Assembly: GCF_001939075.1 (NCBI RefSeq)
Contig: NZ_MPTA01000001.1
Location: 248,001-312,000 of the forward strand
From: Paenisporosarcina indica
Lineage (GTDB): Bacteria > Bacillota > Bacilli > Bacillales_A > Planococcaceae
DNA length: 64,000 nt
Direction: 5' to 3'
Below the pieces are notes generated by a model that searched no databases, was not told the origin of the DNA, and saw only the letters and a program-made list of their open reading frames with translations. Positions 35,675 to 44,804 of this stretch are shown piece after piece. Positions within the stretch are counted from its first letter, which is position 1. Each line of letters opens with the position of its first letter. The translations under genes and the position numbers were made by a program.

Positions 35675-35707
35675 CAAAAGAACTTGCGCCATTTTTTTAG
35701 GTTTTTC

Positions 35708-36895
35708 TTATACCAACAATGCAGCTGAAGCTTTTTTTTGCGATGCATATGCAATGAAGAAACTAATCATTAATATAACGGTTCCTGCAATATAAGGGAA
35801 ACTCATATTGACATCGAATAAGAAACCAGCAAGTGCTGGACCAATCATATTTCCTAAACTCATATAGGCATTATTCATACCAGCAGCATAGCCTTGTTCA
35901 TTGCCGGCCATTTTAGAAATCAATGTATTAATCGCAGGGCGTAGTAATGACGCCGCTGTAAAGAAGACGCTTGCGACAATTAATATTGGCCAAAAGCCAT
36001 CGACAAACAGGACAGCACTCATCGCTAGAGCCGAAACAATTAAATTCACCAGAATGACTTTCATTTCCCCAAAGCGTTTAAACAATTTATTGATAACGAA
36101 TGTTTGAACGATGACACCCACAAAACCGCCAGCTGTAATGATGACCGCAATTTCGCCAGGAGTAAACCCATATTTCTTATCTACATATAACGCAATGGTT
36201 GATTGGAAATTCGCTAGTCCAAAAGAGAAAACAAGCATGACGATTAACATAATAAAGTAAGGCATCTTGGTAGAACGAATCATTTGTCTATAAATATTTT
36301 CGCGTTTTCGTTCCATACCAGGTTCAACTATTGGAGGTTTCGTATTAGGTAACACAAAAACTGAAATTGTAGCTGAAACAAGAGCAGCTGTTGTTGCTAT
36401 ATAGAATGGGAACTGCAAGCTAACTTCTGCTAAAAAACCACCAATAGCGGGTCCAATCATAAAACCAAGAGACATAGAGGCACCAAGTAGGCCCATTCCT
36501 TTTCCGCGATCTTCAACTGTTGTAATGTCAGCTACAAATGCCATCATAGGAGGAACTAGGAAGGCAGAGCCTAAACCACTGAAGAATCTAGCTAAAAACA
36601 GCACCCATAACTCCGAAGCTAGGCCAAACATCAATTGGGACAAGCCGAAAATTACAAGACCGATAATAATTAAATACTTGCGTCCAAATTTATCCGATAA
36701 ATCACCGGCAATCGGTGAAAATAAAAACTGTGCGAAAGCAAACATAGCAATTAGTAACCCCAGTACTTGACCAGCAGCACCAAATGTATCTAAATATGCC
36801 GGCATAATCGGTATGATTAACCCGATACCTGACATCGCAATAAACATATTGAACATTAACACATATAACGCAAAGCGATTAGAATTAGTCGCCAT
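35708..36895 (-). CDS. MFS drug-efflux-type transporter (DHA1 family)
   Basis: 395 residues, 12 hydrophobic segments. Motif A (GDLSDKFGRKYLIIIG, ~63-78) and the antiporter motif C (GPAIGGFLAE, ~146-155) indicate a proton-coupled exporter of the 12-segment DHA1 group (Bmr/NorA/TetA-like). The substrate cannot be told from sequence. Single gene; no adjacent regulator. Confidence 0.87.
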   Translation of the reverse strand: MATNSNRFALYVLMFNMFIAMSGIGLIIPIMPAYLDTFGAAGQVLGLLIAMFAFAQFLFSPIAGDLSDKFGRKYLIIIGLVIFGLSQLMFGLASELWVLFLARFFSGLGSAFLVPPMMAFVADITTVEDRGKGMGLLGASMSLGFMIGPAIGGFLAEVSLQFPFYIATTAALVSATISVFVLPNTKPPIVEPGMERKRENIYRQMIRSTKMPYFIMLIVMLVFSFGLANFQSTIALYVDKKYGFTPGEIAVIITAGGFVGVIVQTFVINKLFKRFGEMKVILVNLIVSALAMSAVLFVDGFWPILIVASVFFTAASLLRPAINTLISKMAGNEQGYAAGMNNAYMSLGNMIGPALAGFLFDVNMSFPYIAGTVILMISFFIAYASQKKASAALLV

Positions 36896-36962
36896 TATAA
36901 ACCTACTTTCTATTACTATTTCGAGTCTCTAAAATTTTAACACAAAACAAAAAAATACCATC

Positions 36963-36993
36963 AAAAAAATCGCTTATTTCAAGCGATTTTTTC
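36963..36993 (-). terminator. Terminator of the pot operon
   Basis: Perfect 12-bp stem AAAAAATCGCTT / AAGCGATTTTTT, giving a U run when read on the minus strand, just after the potD stop. Confidence 0.9.
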
Positions 36994-36999
36994 GACAAT

Positions 37000-38076
37000 C
37001 TATTGAGCATCCATTTTAAATTCCAGGAATAGCTCGTTGTATAATCCTAGGGTTTCCACTCCAAGATTCTGATAAACTTCCAAGCGTTCACGCATTTCCT
37101 CAGTCGGATAAAACCGTTCATCACCTGTAACTTCAGGGTCCATTAATTCAATTGCTTTTTCGTTAGGTGTCGAGTATCCAACATAATCTGCATTTCTTGC
37201 GGCGATTTCGGGATCAAGCATAAAGTTGATAAATTTGTGTGCACCTTCAACATTCGCTGCTGTTTTCGGGATAATCATGTTATCAAACCATAAGTTTGAA
37301 CCTTCTATTGGAACTGCAAAATCAATATCTTCATTTACATACATAATATCTGCGGCTTGGCCGGACCAGACAAGTGCTACTGCAGCTTCACCACGGCGCA
37401 TGGTTTCGACGATTTCATCGCCAATAATCGCCTTTATATTAGGTGACAAAGTCTTTAATTTTTCTGTAGCTTCGTATAGTTGTGCTTCATCATTCGTATT
37501 TAGTGAATAGCCGAGGGTATTTAATCCCACTCCCATCACTTCTCGTGCACCATCAACTAAAATAACTTCCTGATTTAGTGAAGCGTCCCACAAATCTTCC
37601 CAGCTTTCAAAGGTTAGGTTATCTTCAAGCAATGCCGGATTAAAAGCAATTCCAACTGTTCCCCAAAAATAGGGGATTGAGTATTCATTACCAGGATCAA
37701 AAGGTAGGTCTAAAAAGTAAGGATCAATATTTTGCAAGTTTGGTATTTTGCTATGATCAATTGGAATCAACAATTTATTCTCTTTCATCTTTTCAATCGC
37801 ATACTCTGATGGTATCGCTACATCATATGATGTACCACCTTGTTCAATTTTTGTCATCATCGCTTCGTTCGAATCAAATGTTTCATAAACAACTGTAATC
37901 CCTGTTTCTTCCTCAAACTCAGCAATTAGTTCAGGATCTATATATTCTCCCCAGTTGTATACGCTAATAGTATCGTTGCCTGCACGCCCTGTTGTTTCGT
38001 TTAATTGGAAATTGGCATAAAACAAAAGTGCACAGATAACCACAATTGCAATCGTTGCACGAACTATATCTTTCAT
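37000..38076 (-). CDS. potD: Spermidine/putrescine-binding protein PotD
   Basis: Extracellular substrate-binding protein of the polyamine ABC importer, 358 residues. It has an N-terminal hydrophobic segment (~6-22, no lipobox Cys, so a membrane anchor or cleaved signal), then SVYNWGEYIDPELIAEFEEETGI, typical of PotD/PotF. Polyamine-site aromatic/acidic residues lie in YDVAIPSEYAI, SYFWGTVG-like PYFWGTVGIAFN and LVWSGQAADI. ATGA overlap with potC. Confidence 0.93.
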   Translation of the reverse strand: MKDIVRATIAIVVICALLFYANFQLNETTGRAGNDTISVYNWGEYIDPELIAEFEEETGITVVYETFDSNEAMMTKIEQGGTSYDVAIPSEYAIEKMKENKLLIPIDHSKIPNLQNIDPYFLDLPFDPGNEYSIPYFWGTVGIAFNPALLEDNLTFESWEDLWDASLNQEVILVDGAREVMGVGLNTLGYSLNTNDEAQLYEATEKLKTLSPNIKAIIGDEIVETMRRGEAAVALVWSGQAADIMYVNEDIDFAVPIEGSNLWFDNMIIPKTAANVEGAHKFINFMLDPEIAARNADYVGYSTPNEKAIELMDPEVTGDERFYPTEEMRERLEVYQNLGVETLGLYNELFLEFKMDAQ

Positions 38077-38876
38077 TTAGGACCCCCCGATCTAAGCGGG
38101 TTTTTCGGACGGTTGGTCACGAAATAATACCCTAGGACTAATAGTAAGGTGACGATGAATATTAAACCAGACAATGCATTAATCGTTAAAGTAATACCTG
38201 CACGTGCCATGGAATAAATTTCTACCGATAAAGTTGTGAATCCGTTTCCTGTAACGAAAAACGTCACGGCAAAGTCATCTAAAGAATACGTTAATGCTAA
38301 GAAAAATCCTGCAAAAATACCAGGCTTAATATAAGGGATAATGACCCTTGTTAAGATATCGCGTTTGGAAGCACCTAAATCAAGGGCTGCATCTATTAAT
38401 GTACTACTCATTTCTTGCAACTTTGGCAATACCATAATAACGACGATTGGTACACTAAATGCAATATGTGAAATTAATACAGATGCGAAACCTAATTTTA
38501 CACCAACCATCGTGAATAAAATTAAAAATGAAGCACCGATGATGACATCTGGGCTGACCACTAATACATTGTTCAATGACAACAGCGTACTGCGGGATTT
38601 ACGCGTACTTAAATACATAATCCCGATAGCACCAATGACCCCAATAACAGTAGATAGGAGGGCAGATAATAACGCAATGATAATCGTATTGATTAAGATC
38701 ATGATTAATCTTGTATCAGAGAAGACTGCTGCATAATGCTCCCAAGTAAATGATTCAAAACTCGACATTGTGCCACCACTATTAAATGAGTAAAAGATTA
38801 AGTAAAATATGGGTGCATATAAAATGATAAAGACAAGGGCTAAATAAACTTTTGAAAACTTACTTGTTCTGTCCAT
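38073..38876 (-). CDS. potC: Spermidine/putrescine ABC permease PotC
   Basis: 267 residues, six membrane segments, with the ABC-permease EAA-type loop AALDLGASKRDILTRVIIPYIKPGI (~155-180). It overlaps potB by 17 bp and potD by 4 bp. RBS AAGGGGG. Confidence 0.93.
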   Translation of the reverse strand: MDRTSKFSKVYLALVFIILYAPIFYLIFYSFNSGGTMSSFESFTWEHYAAVFSDTRLIMILINTIIIALLSALLSTVIGVIGAIGIMYLSTRKSRSTLLSLNNVLVVSPDVIIGASFLILFTMVGVKLGFASVLISHIAFSVPIVVIMVLPKLQEMSSTLIDAALDLGASKRDILTRVIIPYIKPGIFAGFFLALTYSLDDFAVTFFVTGNGFTTLSVEIYSMARAGITLTINALSGLIFIVTLLLVLGYYFVTNRPKNPLRSGGPK

Positions 38877-39684
38877 TTAAAAGAACCCCCTTATCTTTTT
38901 GACCAGTCAACATCATAATAATGACCATGAATAATATTAAGAAAACGGCTATGGTGGAACCCATGCCCCAATTTTGAGTAACTAAGAACTGTTGCTCAAT
39001 GGCTGTACCAAGTGTAATGACTTTATTCCCAGCAATTAAACGCGTAATCATGAACAGTGAAAGGGAAGGAATAAAGACTGCTTGAATTCCGGATTTCACG
39101 CCATTGATTGTTAATGGGAAAATGACTTTCGTAAATGTAGTCCAAGTGGATGCACCTAAATCACGAGACGCATCTATTAATGTAGGATTCATTTTATCTA
39201 GTGAATTAAAAATAGGGAGAATCATGAACGGTATAAAAATATATACTGAAACGAAAATGAAACTGAAATCTGTATAGAGGATTTGTTGTTGGTCAATGCC
39301 AAACATTCCCAAGAATGCATTGATTGGTCCGAAGACGCCAAAAATCCCAATAAACGCGTATGTTTTTAATAACAAATTAATCCATGAAGGAATAATGATC
39401 AGAAGTAGCCATAAATGTTTATGTTTTGTTTTCGTTAACCAATAGGCAGTAGGGTAGGCAATTAATAGTGTGAAACCAGTGATTAATAATGCATACCAGA
39501 ATGAGCTCAATGTTAATTTTAAATACACGGATGTAAAGAAATTCTGATAATTAACAAACGAAAAATTGCCATGTAAGTCGAATAATGAAAAATAGACCAC
39601 TAGAATAATAGGGGCAATGACAAACAGCAGCATCCATGCAAGGTAAGGAATTAAATAATATGTACGTTTAGAACTACTTTGCAT
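38860..39684 (-). CDS. potB: Spermidine/putrescine ABC permease PotB
   Basis: Permease with six membrane segments and EAA loop [26 protein letters not shown] chose ATG 39684 ([17 protein letters not shown]), behind GGAGAAG; the upstream ATG at 39738 would add 18 residues overlapping potA heavily. It overlaps the end of potA by 11 bp. Confidence 0.9.
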   Translation of the reverse strand: MQSSSKRTYYLIPYLAWMLLFVIAPIILVVYFSLFDLHGNFSFVNYQNFFTSVYLKLTLSSFWYALLITGFTLLIAYPTAYWLTKTKHKHLWLLLIIIPSWINLLLKTYAFIGIFGVFGPINAFLGMFGIDQQQILYTDFSFIFVSVYIFIPFMILPIFNSLDKMNPTLIDASRDLGASTWTTFTKVIFPLTINGVKSGIQAVFIPSLSLFMITRLIAGNKVITLGTAIEQQFLVTQNWGMGSTIAVFLILFMVIIMMLTGQKDKGVLLNGQNK

Positions 39685-40780
39685 GCTGCTCTTCTCCGTA
39701 CGACTCCAGGCGCTTATCAAATTCTTCCTCAGTTTCATTTAAGCGCATAACATGAATCGCTTCTGGATCGAAATCTAAACCGATTTCATCACCAACTGCA
39801 GCTTTTTTCGTAGAGTGGACGAGCCATTCATTGCCATCTGCATCAAGTGTGGACAGTTCATAATGAACACCACGGAATAATTGAGTATCAACCGTTACTG
39901 TCATTTTGCCACGTTCTACTGTTGTAATTTCTAAGTCTTCTGGACGAATAACAATATCCACTTTTTCGTTCGAATTTAAGCCTCTATCGGCACATTCAAA
40001 TTCTTTCCCTCCAAATTCAACACGATAATCGGCAATCATCATACCAGGAACAATATTGGACTCTCCAATAAAGTCCGCTACAAATCGGTTGATGGGTTCA
40101 TCATATATATCCATCGGCGTACCGCTTTGTTGAATCACCCCTGCATTCATAACAAAAATTTCGTCCGACATCGCTAATGCTTCTTCTTGGTCATGTGTGA
40201 CAAATATAAAGGTCTTGCCAAGACGTTGTTGTAATTCACGAAGTTCATACTGCATTTCGGTTCGTAATTTCAAATCAAGAGCAGATAGAGGTTCATCAAG
40301 TAAGATAACTTCTGGATCATTTACGATCGCACGTGCAATCGCCACACGTTGCTTTTGACCACCAGACATTTCAACGATTTCACGATTTTCATAGCCTTCT
40401 AAGTTTACAAACTTAAGGGCTTCTAATACACGTCGATTGATTTCATCTTTTTTCAACTTTTTTATGCGTAATCCAAACGCTACATTTTCAAATACATTTA
40501 AATGAGGGAAGAGGGCATAGTCTTGGAATACTGTGTTGACTTGTCTTTCATTTGCAGGTACTTGATTAATTTTCTTTCCATTGAAGAAAATTTCCCCACT
40601 TGTAGGTACCATAAAGCCAGCTATCAAACGTAAAATCGTAGTTTTTCCGCAACCAGATGGACCGAGTAAGGTATAGAACTTTCCACGTTCTATTTCAAAG
40701 CTAACATTGTCAAGAACCGGAGTGGCCCCATCGTATGATTTTGTAATATTCTCAAATCGGATAATGGATGTGTCTGTCAT
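39674..40780 (-). CDS. potA: Spermidine/putrescine ABC ATPase PotA
   Basis: 368-residue importer ATPase with Walker [10 protein letters not shown] (~38-46), signature [14 protein letters not shown], Walker [13 protein letters not shown] and H-loop THDQEEA. The C-terminal TOBE-like regulatory domain (~270-350) has [12 protein letters not shown]. First ABC gene after the Xre-cupin regulator, 15 bp apart. Confidence 0.95.
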   Translation of the reverse strand: MTDTSIIRFENITKSYDGATPVLDNVSFEIERGKFYTLLGPSGCGKTTILRLIAGFMVPTSGEIFFNGKKINQVPANERQVNTVFQDYALFPHLNVFENVAFGLRIKKLKKDEINRRVLEALKFVNLEGYENREIVEMSGGQKQRVAIARAIVNDPEVILLDEPLSALDLKLRTEMQYELRELQQRLGKTFIFVTHDQEEALAMSDEIFVMNAGVIQQSGTPMDIYDEPINRFVADFIGESNIVPGMMIADYRVEFGGKEFECADRGLNSNEKVDIVIRPEDLEITTVERGKMTVTVDTQLFRGVHYELSTLDADGNEWLVHSTKKAAVGDEIGLDFDPEAIHVMRLNETEEEFDKRLESYGEEQHAK

Positions 40781-40795
40781 GATTAACCTCCTGAA

Positions 40796-41335
40796 TTATA
40801 GATAAGAATGCGTAGCAACAATGATGACTTCTGATTGTTGATTGTGATTATTTGTTAATTGATGTTGATCGGAAGCTTCAAAATATAAAGATTGACCTTC
40901 CTTTGCAGTAAATTCTTGCGATCCTAGAACAAGACGAACTTTCCCTTTAATAACATACATAAATGTTTCTGATAATGAAGGCTCAAATTGCTTAAATTCC
41001 CCTTTATCATGAAAAGTCACTAAAACCGGTTCCATTTCTTTGTCATTTGATTCGGGAACTAGCCAGCGAATTTGATAATTCTTTTCTTCATCGACATAAA
41101 CGGTTTGTTCATCTTCTAGATAAACAACACGTTGATTTTTATCATCATCAAAGAAATCTTTTGGTTTAGAGCCTAGTACTTCAAGTAGGGAGAAAAGAGT
41201 TTCAATGGAAGGGGAATTTAAGTCACGTTCAAGTTGTGAGATAAAGCCTTTACTCAAATCTGTACGTTCGCCAAGTTCTTCTTGCGTCAAGCCTTTTTTG
41301 ATGCGTAATCTTTTAATCTTCTTTCCAATTTGCAT
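40796..41335 (-). CDS. Xre-cupin transcriptional regulator of the pot operon
   Basis: 179 residues with an N-terminal helix-turn-helix (LRIKKGLTQEELGERTDLSKGFISQLERDLNSPSIETL, pieces at ~9-45) and a C-terminal cupin (~105-175: ...SLSETFMYVIKGKVRLVLG, DQHQLTN). This is the PuuR-like architecture common in polyamine gene control. It is first in the potABCD transcript, so it probably represses its own operon; repeats just downstream of its promoter are good candidate sites. Confidence 0.9.
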   Translation of the reverse strand: MQIGKKIKRLRIKKGLTQEELGERTDLSKGFISQLERDLNSPSIETLFSLLEVLGSKPKDFFDDDKNQRVVYLEDEQTVYVDEEKNYQIRWLVPESNDKEMEPVLVTFHDKGEFKQFEPSLSETFMYVIKGKVRLVLGSQEFTAKEGQSLYFEASDQHQLTNNHNQQSEVIIVATHSYL

Positions 41336-41372
41336 AGGATTAGCTCCTTTAGAGGTCTTATAATAGGACTCT

Positions 41373-41420
41373 AAGTAAGTAAAGTTTATGAATACGTTAC
41401 TTTAAGTTTACTTTAAACGT
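41373..41420. promoter_or_regulatory. Candidate operator of the Xre-cupin regulator
   Basis: AAGTAA-type units recur: AAGTAAGTAAAG at 41373-41384 on the plus strand and two TTACTTTAA-like units in the opposite sense (41397-41405 and 41409-41416). The cluster lies between the -10 box and the start codon, a roadblock position. Confidence 0.5.
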
Positions 41421-41425
41421 CTTTT

Positions 41426-41453
41426 ATTATACAAAACTCTACAGGATTATCAA
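41426..41453 (-). promoter_or_regulatory. Sigma-A promoter of the regulator-potABCD operon
   Basis: Minus strand TTGATA (41453-41448), 16-bp spacer, perfect TATAAT (41431-41426). The leader to the start at 41335 is about 85 nt and holds the repeat cluster. Confidence 0.72.
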
Positions 41454-41502
41454 GTTATTTATTTATGCTTTTGCAAAAAGATCTATTTTCGTGCAAAACT
41501 AA

Positions 41503-41534
41503 CAAAAAAACTTCTCATCCGCGGATGAGAAGTT
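41503..41534 (-). terminator. Terminator of the CorA-like gene
   Basis: A 26-bp perfect palindrome AACTTCTCATCC-GCGGATGAGAAGTT (written with its centre marked), followed on the minus strand by a T7 run; it includes the stop codon region. Confidence 0.88.
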
Positions 41535-42984
41535 ACTTGTATTGATCTCGTTTCCATTTCCTGATTTTTTTCCAAATCCCTTTTCCGCCTGTTGAAGCCA
41601 TTAAGATAATCGATAATGAAATTCCAACTACTGCAGTAATGAGTGAAATCCACTCAAAAAAAGAATAACCAGGAACTTTAGACCAATCCGTCTTGCCTTT
41701 CCAATCTTCAATAACTAGGTTCATCCCATAAATCCCTGAAATAACGGTAAATACCGTCAACATAAACAACAGCATATTATGTCGTTTATTTGCTTGATTT
41801 TCTTGGGCACGATAAAGTTCATTTAATGTTTGTTTTACTTCTTCATACAGATTATCGAGTTGGAAAATCTCACGATAATTGTGGGATAGTTCTTTTCCTT
41901 CCGTTCGAGCCGAAACTTCTCCAAAATAATAACGAGACGAAAACTTTGAAATGAGTTCAATTAATTCTTCCACATAATCTTCATCTTGTTCCCATTGAAT
42001 TTCACTATATTCGAAAGATAAGCGAAATAACATAATTTTATAGAAGTAGTGTAGCATTAAATTATAATGATGTGTTCCCATAAACTGAGATATAGGTGTG
42101 ATTAATTGTTCAGGAGAATTCAGCGAAACGGTAATTTGTGTATGTTCTGATGTTACGGTGTAAGAATCCGGAGCCCACCGATCATGTACATGTTTTTGGA
42201 CATAGCGCTCCATGTACTCAAGATTTGTACTTGACATAAACGATTGACCATCAGGATTTTTCCCATTCAGTTGACCCATTCGATAGAGATGGTCAACACT
42301 TATCGGATGTTCACCATTGGCAATTAGAAATCCTGAAGAAAGCATACGTTCATCTTCAAAGAATGGTAAGCTTCCGAAATAACCAGATCTTTTTTCATCA
42401 TGAATGATAAACGATTTTATTTCTGGACAGAGATAGTCAAAAACAAATTCATTGGTTGTTTGAAAAACTTGTTCTTTTTGTTGGATGGTTGCTCCTTTTT
42501 CTTCATCGAGCTTTGGTTCTAATACTCTGAAATGATTCATAAAATCGAGCAACCCCGATAATTGCTCATTACTTTTATCCATTTCGGTTCGAATTGTGAT
42601 AAATCCAATCCCAAAAGGGCATAAAATCACATCAATACTATTTACTATAAACGGAAATTTGCTATCATGAACAAGAAGAGTAAACTTTTCATTCACTCGT
42701 TTGGAAAAACGCAAAAATCCATTCTGAGTGGTACGGTGTGGAAAAAGTTTCCGTTCGATGTATGGTAGAAAATATTGATCTAATTCTTCGTGTTTTACTT
42801 GTATGTTATTTCCATAAAAAGCATCTTGTAAATCCTTTTGATCCAAAGTAAAAAAAGTGAAATCATTTTTTAGTAGATGTTCAGTAATATGCTTGCGTTT
42901 TTTTTCGAGAAATGACCATGGGAACAGAAAGGTCATATACGCTTGATCGATTATAAGAGGATGTATTTTTGCGGTTTCATCCAT
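41533..42984 (-). CDS. CorA-like divalent-cation-transport family protein, divergent
   Basis: 483 residues from ATG 42984 behind GGAGG; the upstream GTG overlaps that site. A ~400-residue soluble N-terminal part precedes two C-terminal membrane segments (~406-424 and ~449-470). The CorA signature GMN is present at the end of the first one (VISGIYGMNL). The soluble domain is longer and unlike typical CorA (usually ~315 residues in total), so the transported ion and even channel function are uncertain. Single gene with own terminator. Confidence 0.75.
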   Translation of the reverse strand: MDETAKIHPLIIDQAYMTFLFPWSFLEKKRKHITEHLLKNDFTFFTLDQKDLQDAFYGNNIQVKHEELDQYFLPYIERKLFPHRTTQNGFLRFSKRVNEKFTLLVHDSKFPFIVNSIDVILCPFGIGFITIRTEMDKSNEQLSGLLDFMNHFRVLEPKLDEEKGATIQQKEQVFQTTNEFVFDYLCPEIKSFIIHDEKRSGYFGSLPFFEDERMLSSGFLIANGEHPISVDHLYRMGQLNGKNPDGQSFMSSTNLEYMERYVQKHVHDRWAPDSYTVTSEHTQITVSLNSPEQLITPISQFMGTHHYNLMLHYFYKIMLFRLSFEYSEIQWEQDEDYVEELIELISKFSSRYYFGEVSARTEGKELSHNYREIFQLDNLYEEVKQTLNELYRAQENQANKRHNMLLFMLTVFTVISGIYGMNLVIEDWKGKTDWSKVPGYSFFEWISLITAVVGISLSIILMASTGGKGIWKKIRKWKRDQYK

Positions 42985-43053
42985 ATTGAAGACCTCCACT
43001 ATTTTTACTTTCTTATATATATGTTACCATGAAATTCAGAAGGAGTGACGGTC

Positions 43054-43311
43054 GTGGGTAGAACGATGTTATTATTTTTAGATCCAAAAATGCGTCAAAA
43101 ACAAGTGGAAGGTACTTTTCTACTAGTTAATAATCTTGTAATCGCAGCAGATGAAATCAACGAGTATTGTAATGACTGCTTTGAACTATTATCCTATGAT
43201 GAAGAGTATGATGCCTGTTACTGCAAGCCCTGCAATTCTTGGAGAGAAGCGGCATGTCAAGATCCATCATGTGAATATTGTGATTTAAGACCTAAGCGAC
43301 CTTTAAGATAA
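43054..43311 (+). CDS. Small cysteine-rich protein
   Basis: 85 residues from GTG 43054, 8 bp after AAGGAG. The first 40 residues are a strand-rich part (MLLFLDPKMRQKQVEGTF); the second half holds eight Cys including CNDC, CYCKPC and CEYC pairs, suggesting one or two zinc-binding knuckles. Not recognised. It is divergent from the CorA-like gene and followed by its own terminator. Confidence 0.7.
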   Translation: MGRTMLLFLDPKMRQKQVEGTFLLVNNLVIAADEINEYCNDCFELLSYDEEYDACYCKPCNSWREAACQDPSCEYCDLRPKRPLR

Positions 43312-43329
43312 AGGTGCTTAGGTTTTTTA
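43290..43329 (+). terminator. Terminator of the Cys-rich gene
   Basis: ACCTAAGC (43290-43297) with GCTTAGGT (43316-43323), extended by inner ACCTTT/AAAGGT, then T6; it overlaps the 3' end of the gene. Confidence 0.85.
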
Positions 43330-43440
43330 TTTAAGTAAAAGAAGGCTACTGATATTGAACAACAATGAAAGGGTGCATACGGAACCAACGACCTGCGCCA
43401 AGGTACGTTAAAGAAAACTGAATCGCTTTTTACATATCTT

Positions 43441-43466
43441 TGATTTAAATAACTATATTTAAATCA
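43441..43466. promoter_or_regulatory. Perfect AT-rich palindrome upstream of ykuU
   Basis: TGATTTAAATA - ACTA - TATTTAAATCA: 11-bp arms, 4-bp spacer, about 87 bp upstream of the probable ykuU -35 box. It could be a regulator site or a weak hairpin; it does not match the PerR box. The rest of 43330-43552 has no gene. Confidence 0.45.
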
Positions 43467-43552
43467 TTAATTCCTAATAATGACTCATACTAAACATTCG
43501 ACACGAAATTGACGAAAATTATGTTTAGCGGTCTTTGAAGAAGCTGGATAAA

Positions 43553-43581
43553 TTGATTTGTAAGTGGTACTTTGTTATTCT
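43553..43581 (+). promoter_or_regulatory. Likely promoter of ykuUV
   Basis: TTGATT (43553-43558), 17-bp spacer, TATTCT (43576-43581), about 60 bp before the ykuU start. Confidence 0.5.
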
Positions 43582-43641
43582 GAAATTGTGCAAATAACGC
43601 ATACAATTCGTACGAGAATTTATTTTTGGAGGTTTTTTAAT

Positions 43642-44184
43642 ATGGCAGAACGCATGGTAGGGAAACAAGCACCCCGCTTTACAATGGAAGCAGTGCTTGC
43701 TGATAAGTCTTTTGGGAAAGTAAGTCTTGAAGAAAACATGAAACATGATAAATGGACAGTATTGTTCTTCTATCCAATGGATTTCACATTTGTATGTCCA
43801 ACTGAAATCACAGCAATGTCGGATCGCTTTGATGAGTTTGAAGATTTAGACGCTGAAATTATCGGTGTTTCTACAGATACAATTCACACACACTTAGCTT
43901 GGATCAATACAGCTCGTGAAGACAATGGATTAGGTGAATTAAAATACCCATTAGCAGCTGACACGAATCATACAGTTGCGCGTGAATACGGTGTGTTAAT
44001 CGAAGAAGAAGGAGTCGCTCTTCGTGGATTATTCATCATCAATCCTGAAGGTGAAACACAATACCAAACAGTTTTCCATAACAACATCGGTCGCGATGTA
44101 GATGAAACACTTCGTGTATTGCAAGCACTTCAAACTGGTGGACTTTGCCCAGCCAACTGGCGCCCAGGTCAAAAAACACTTTAA
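43642..44184 (+). CDS. ykuU: 2-Cys peroxiredoxin YkuU
   Basis: 180-residue thiol peroxidase of the AhpC/TSA family. Peroxidatic Cys52 lies in FYPMDFTFVCPTEI, and resolving Cys169 in GGLCPANWRPGQ. ATG 43642 has GGAGG 9 bp before it; an upstream in-frame ATG (43564) falls in the promoter. It is followed by ykuV, its probable redox partner, as in B. subtilis. Confidence 0.94.
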   Translation: MAERMVGKQAPRFTMEAVLADKSFGKVSLEENMKHDKWTVLFFYPMDFTFVCPTEITAMSDRFDEFEDLDAEIIGVSTDTIHTHLAWINTAREDNGLGELKYPLAADTNHTVAREYGVLIEEEGVALRGLFIINPEGETQYQTVFHNNIGRDVDETLRVLQALQTGGLCPANWRPGQKTL

Positions 44185-44259
44185 TTAAACAACGATGGTT
44201 CCCCACGCATACTATAAGCAGTGGGGAATTTTTAACATGTATACGAGGAGGAACCTTAT

Positions 44260-44712
44260 ATGAAATTACGCTCACCAATGCCTGAATTAAATGATGCAAC
44301 TGCTTGGCTAAATGGAGAAGTAACAAAGAAACAATTGATTGGTACGAAACCGACACTAATTCATTTTTGGTCAGTAAGTTGTGGTTTATGTAAAGAAGCC
44401 ATGCCAGATGTAAACAACTTCCGTGATCAATTCAAAGACGAACTAAATGTAGTTGCTGTTCATATGCCACGTTCTGAAAAAGACATGGACCTAGCTGATA
44501 TTGAAAAAATTGCAGCTGAACATGATATCACACAACCTATTTACGTTGACAGTGAAATGAAGTTAACAGACACATTCGACAATCAATACGTACCTGCTTA
44601 TTACGTATTTGATAAAGATGGTCAACTTCGTCATTTCCAAGCAGGCGGAAGTGGAATGAAAATGCTCGAAAAACGCGTTAATCGTGTCTTAGACGAAATG
44701 CGCAACGCTTAA
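44260..44712 (+). CDS. ykuV: Thioredoxin-like thiol-disulfide oxidoreductase YkuV
   Basis: 150 residues with a thioredoxin fold. The redox motif is Cys41-Gly-Leu-Cys44 in HFWSVSCGLCKEAMP; the cis-Pro region is YVPAYYVFDK, and the C-terminus FQAGGSGMKMLEKRVNRVL is near identical to B. subtilis YkuV. No signal peptide, so cytosolic. It is 75 bp after ykuU; the gap contains a weak GTGGGGAA/TTCCCCAC hairpin (44200-44229) that may tune read-through. Confidence 0.93.
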   Translation: MKLRSPMPELNDATAWLNGEVTKKQLIGTKPTLIHFWSVSCGLCKEAMPDVNNFRDQFKDELNVVAVHMPRSEKDMDLADIEKIAAEHDITQPIYVDSEMKLTDTFDNQYVPAYYVFDKDGQLRHFQAGGSGMKMLEKRVNRVLDEMRNA

Positions 44713-44736
44713 GTTAATGATGTTACAAATTTATAG

Positions 44737-44804
44737 TGCCAGGCACCTAGGAGTTTGTGGATGTTTTATGTCCCAACCTAACCTATTGTGCCTGGCATTT
44801 TTTA
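44737..44804 (+). terminator. Terminator-like element with GTGCCAGGCAC arm
   Basis: TGCCAGGCAC (44737-44746) pairs with GTGCCTGGCA (44788-44797), then T6. The inner 41 nt pair imperfectly. The self-complementary GTGCCAGGCAC core is a motif I recall from dispersed Bacillales intergenic repeats. Confidence 0.75.

Larger units (their letters stand above)
35335..35707. other. Intergenic region with structured repeat
   Basis: 373 bp without a gene. It contains the long hairpin (copy B, 35558-35604), nested inside weaker outer pairing (GATGATTT / AAATCATC), and the 38-bp block 35637-35674 shared with 10189-10226. The rest is AT-rich and featureless. Confidence 0.7.

Noticed and set aside
43441-43466. 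PerR box for ykuU
   Set aside because: The palindrome lacks the TTATAAT-x-ATTATAA pattern.
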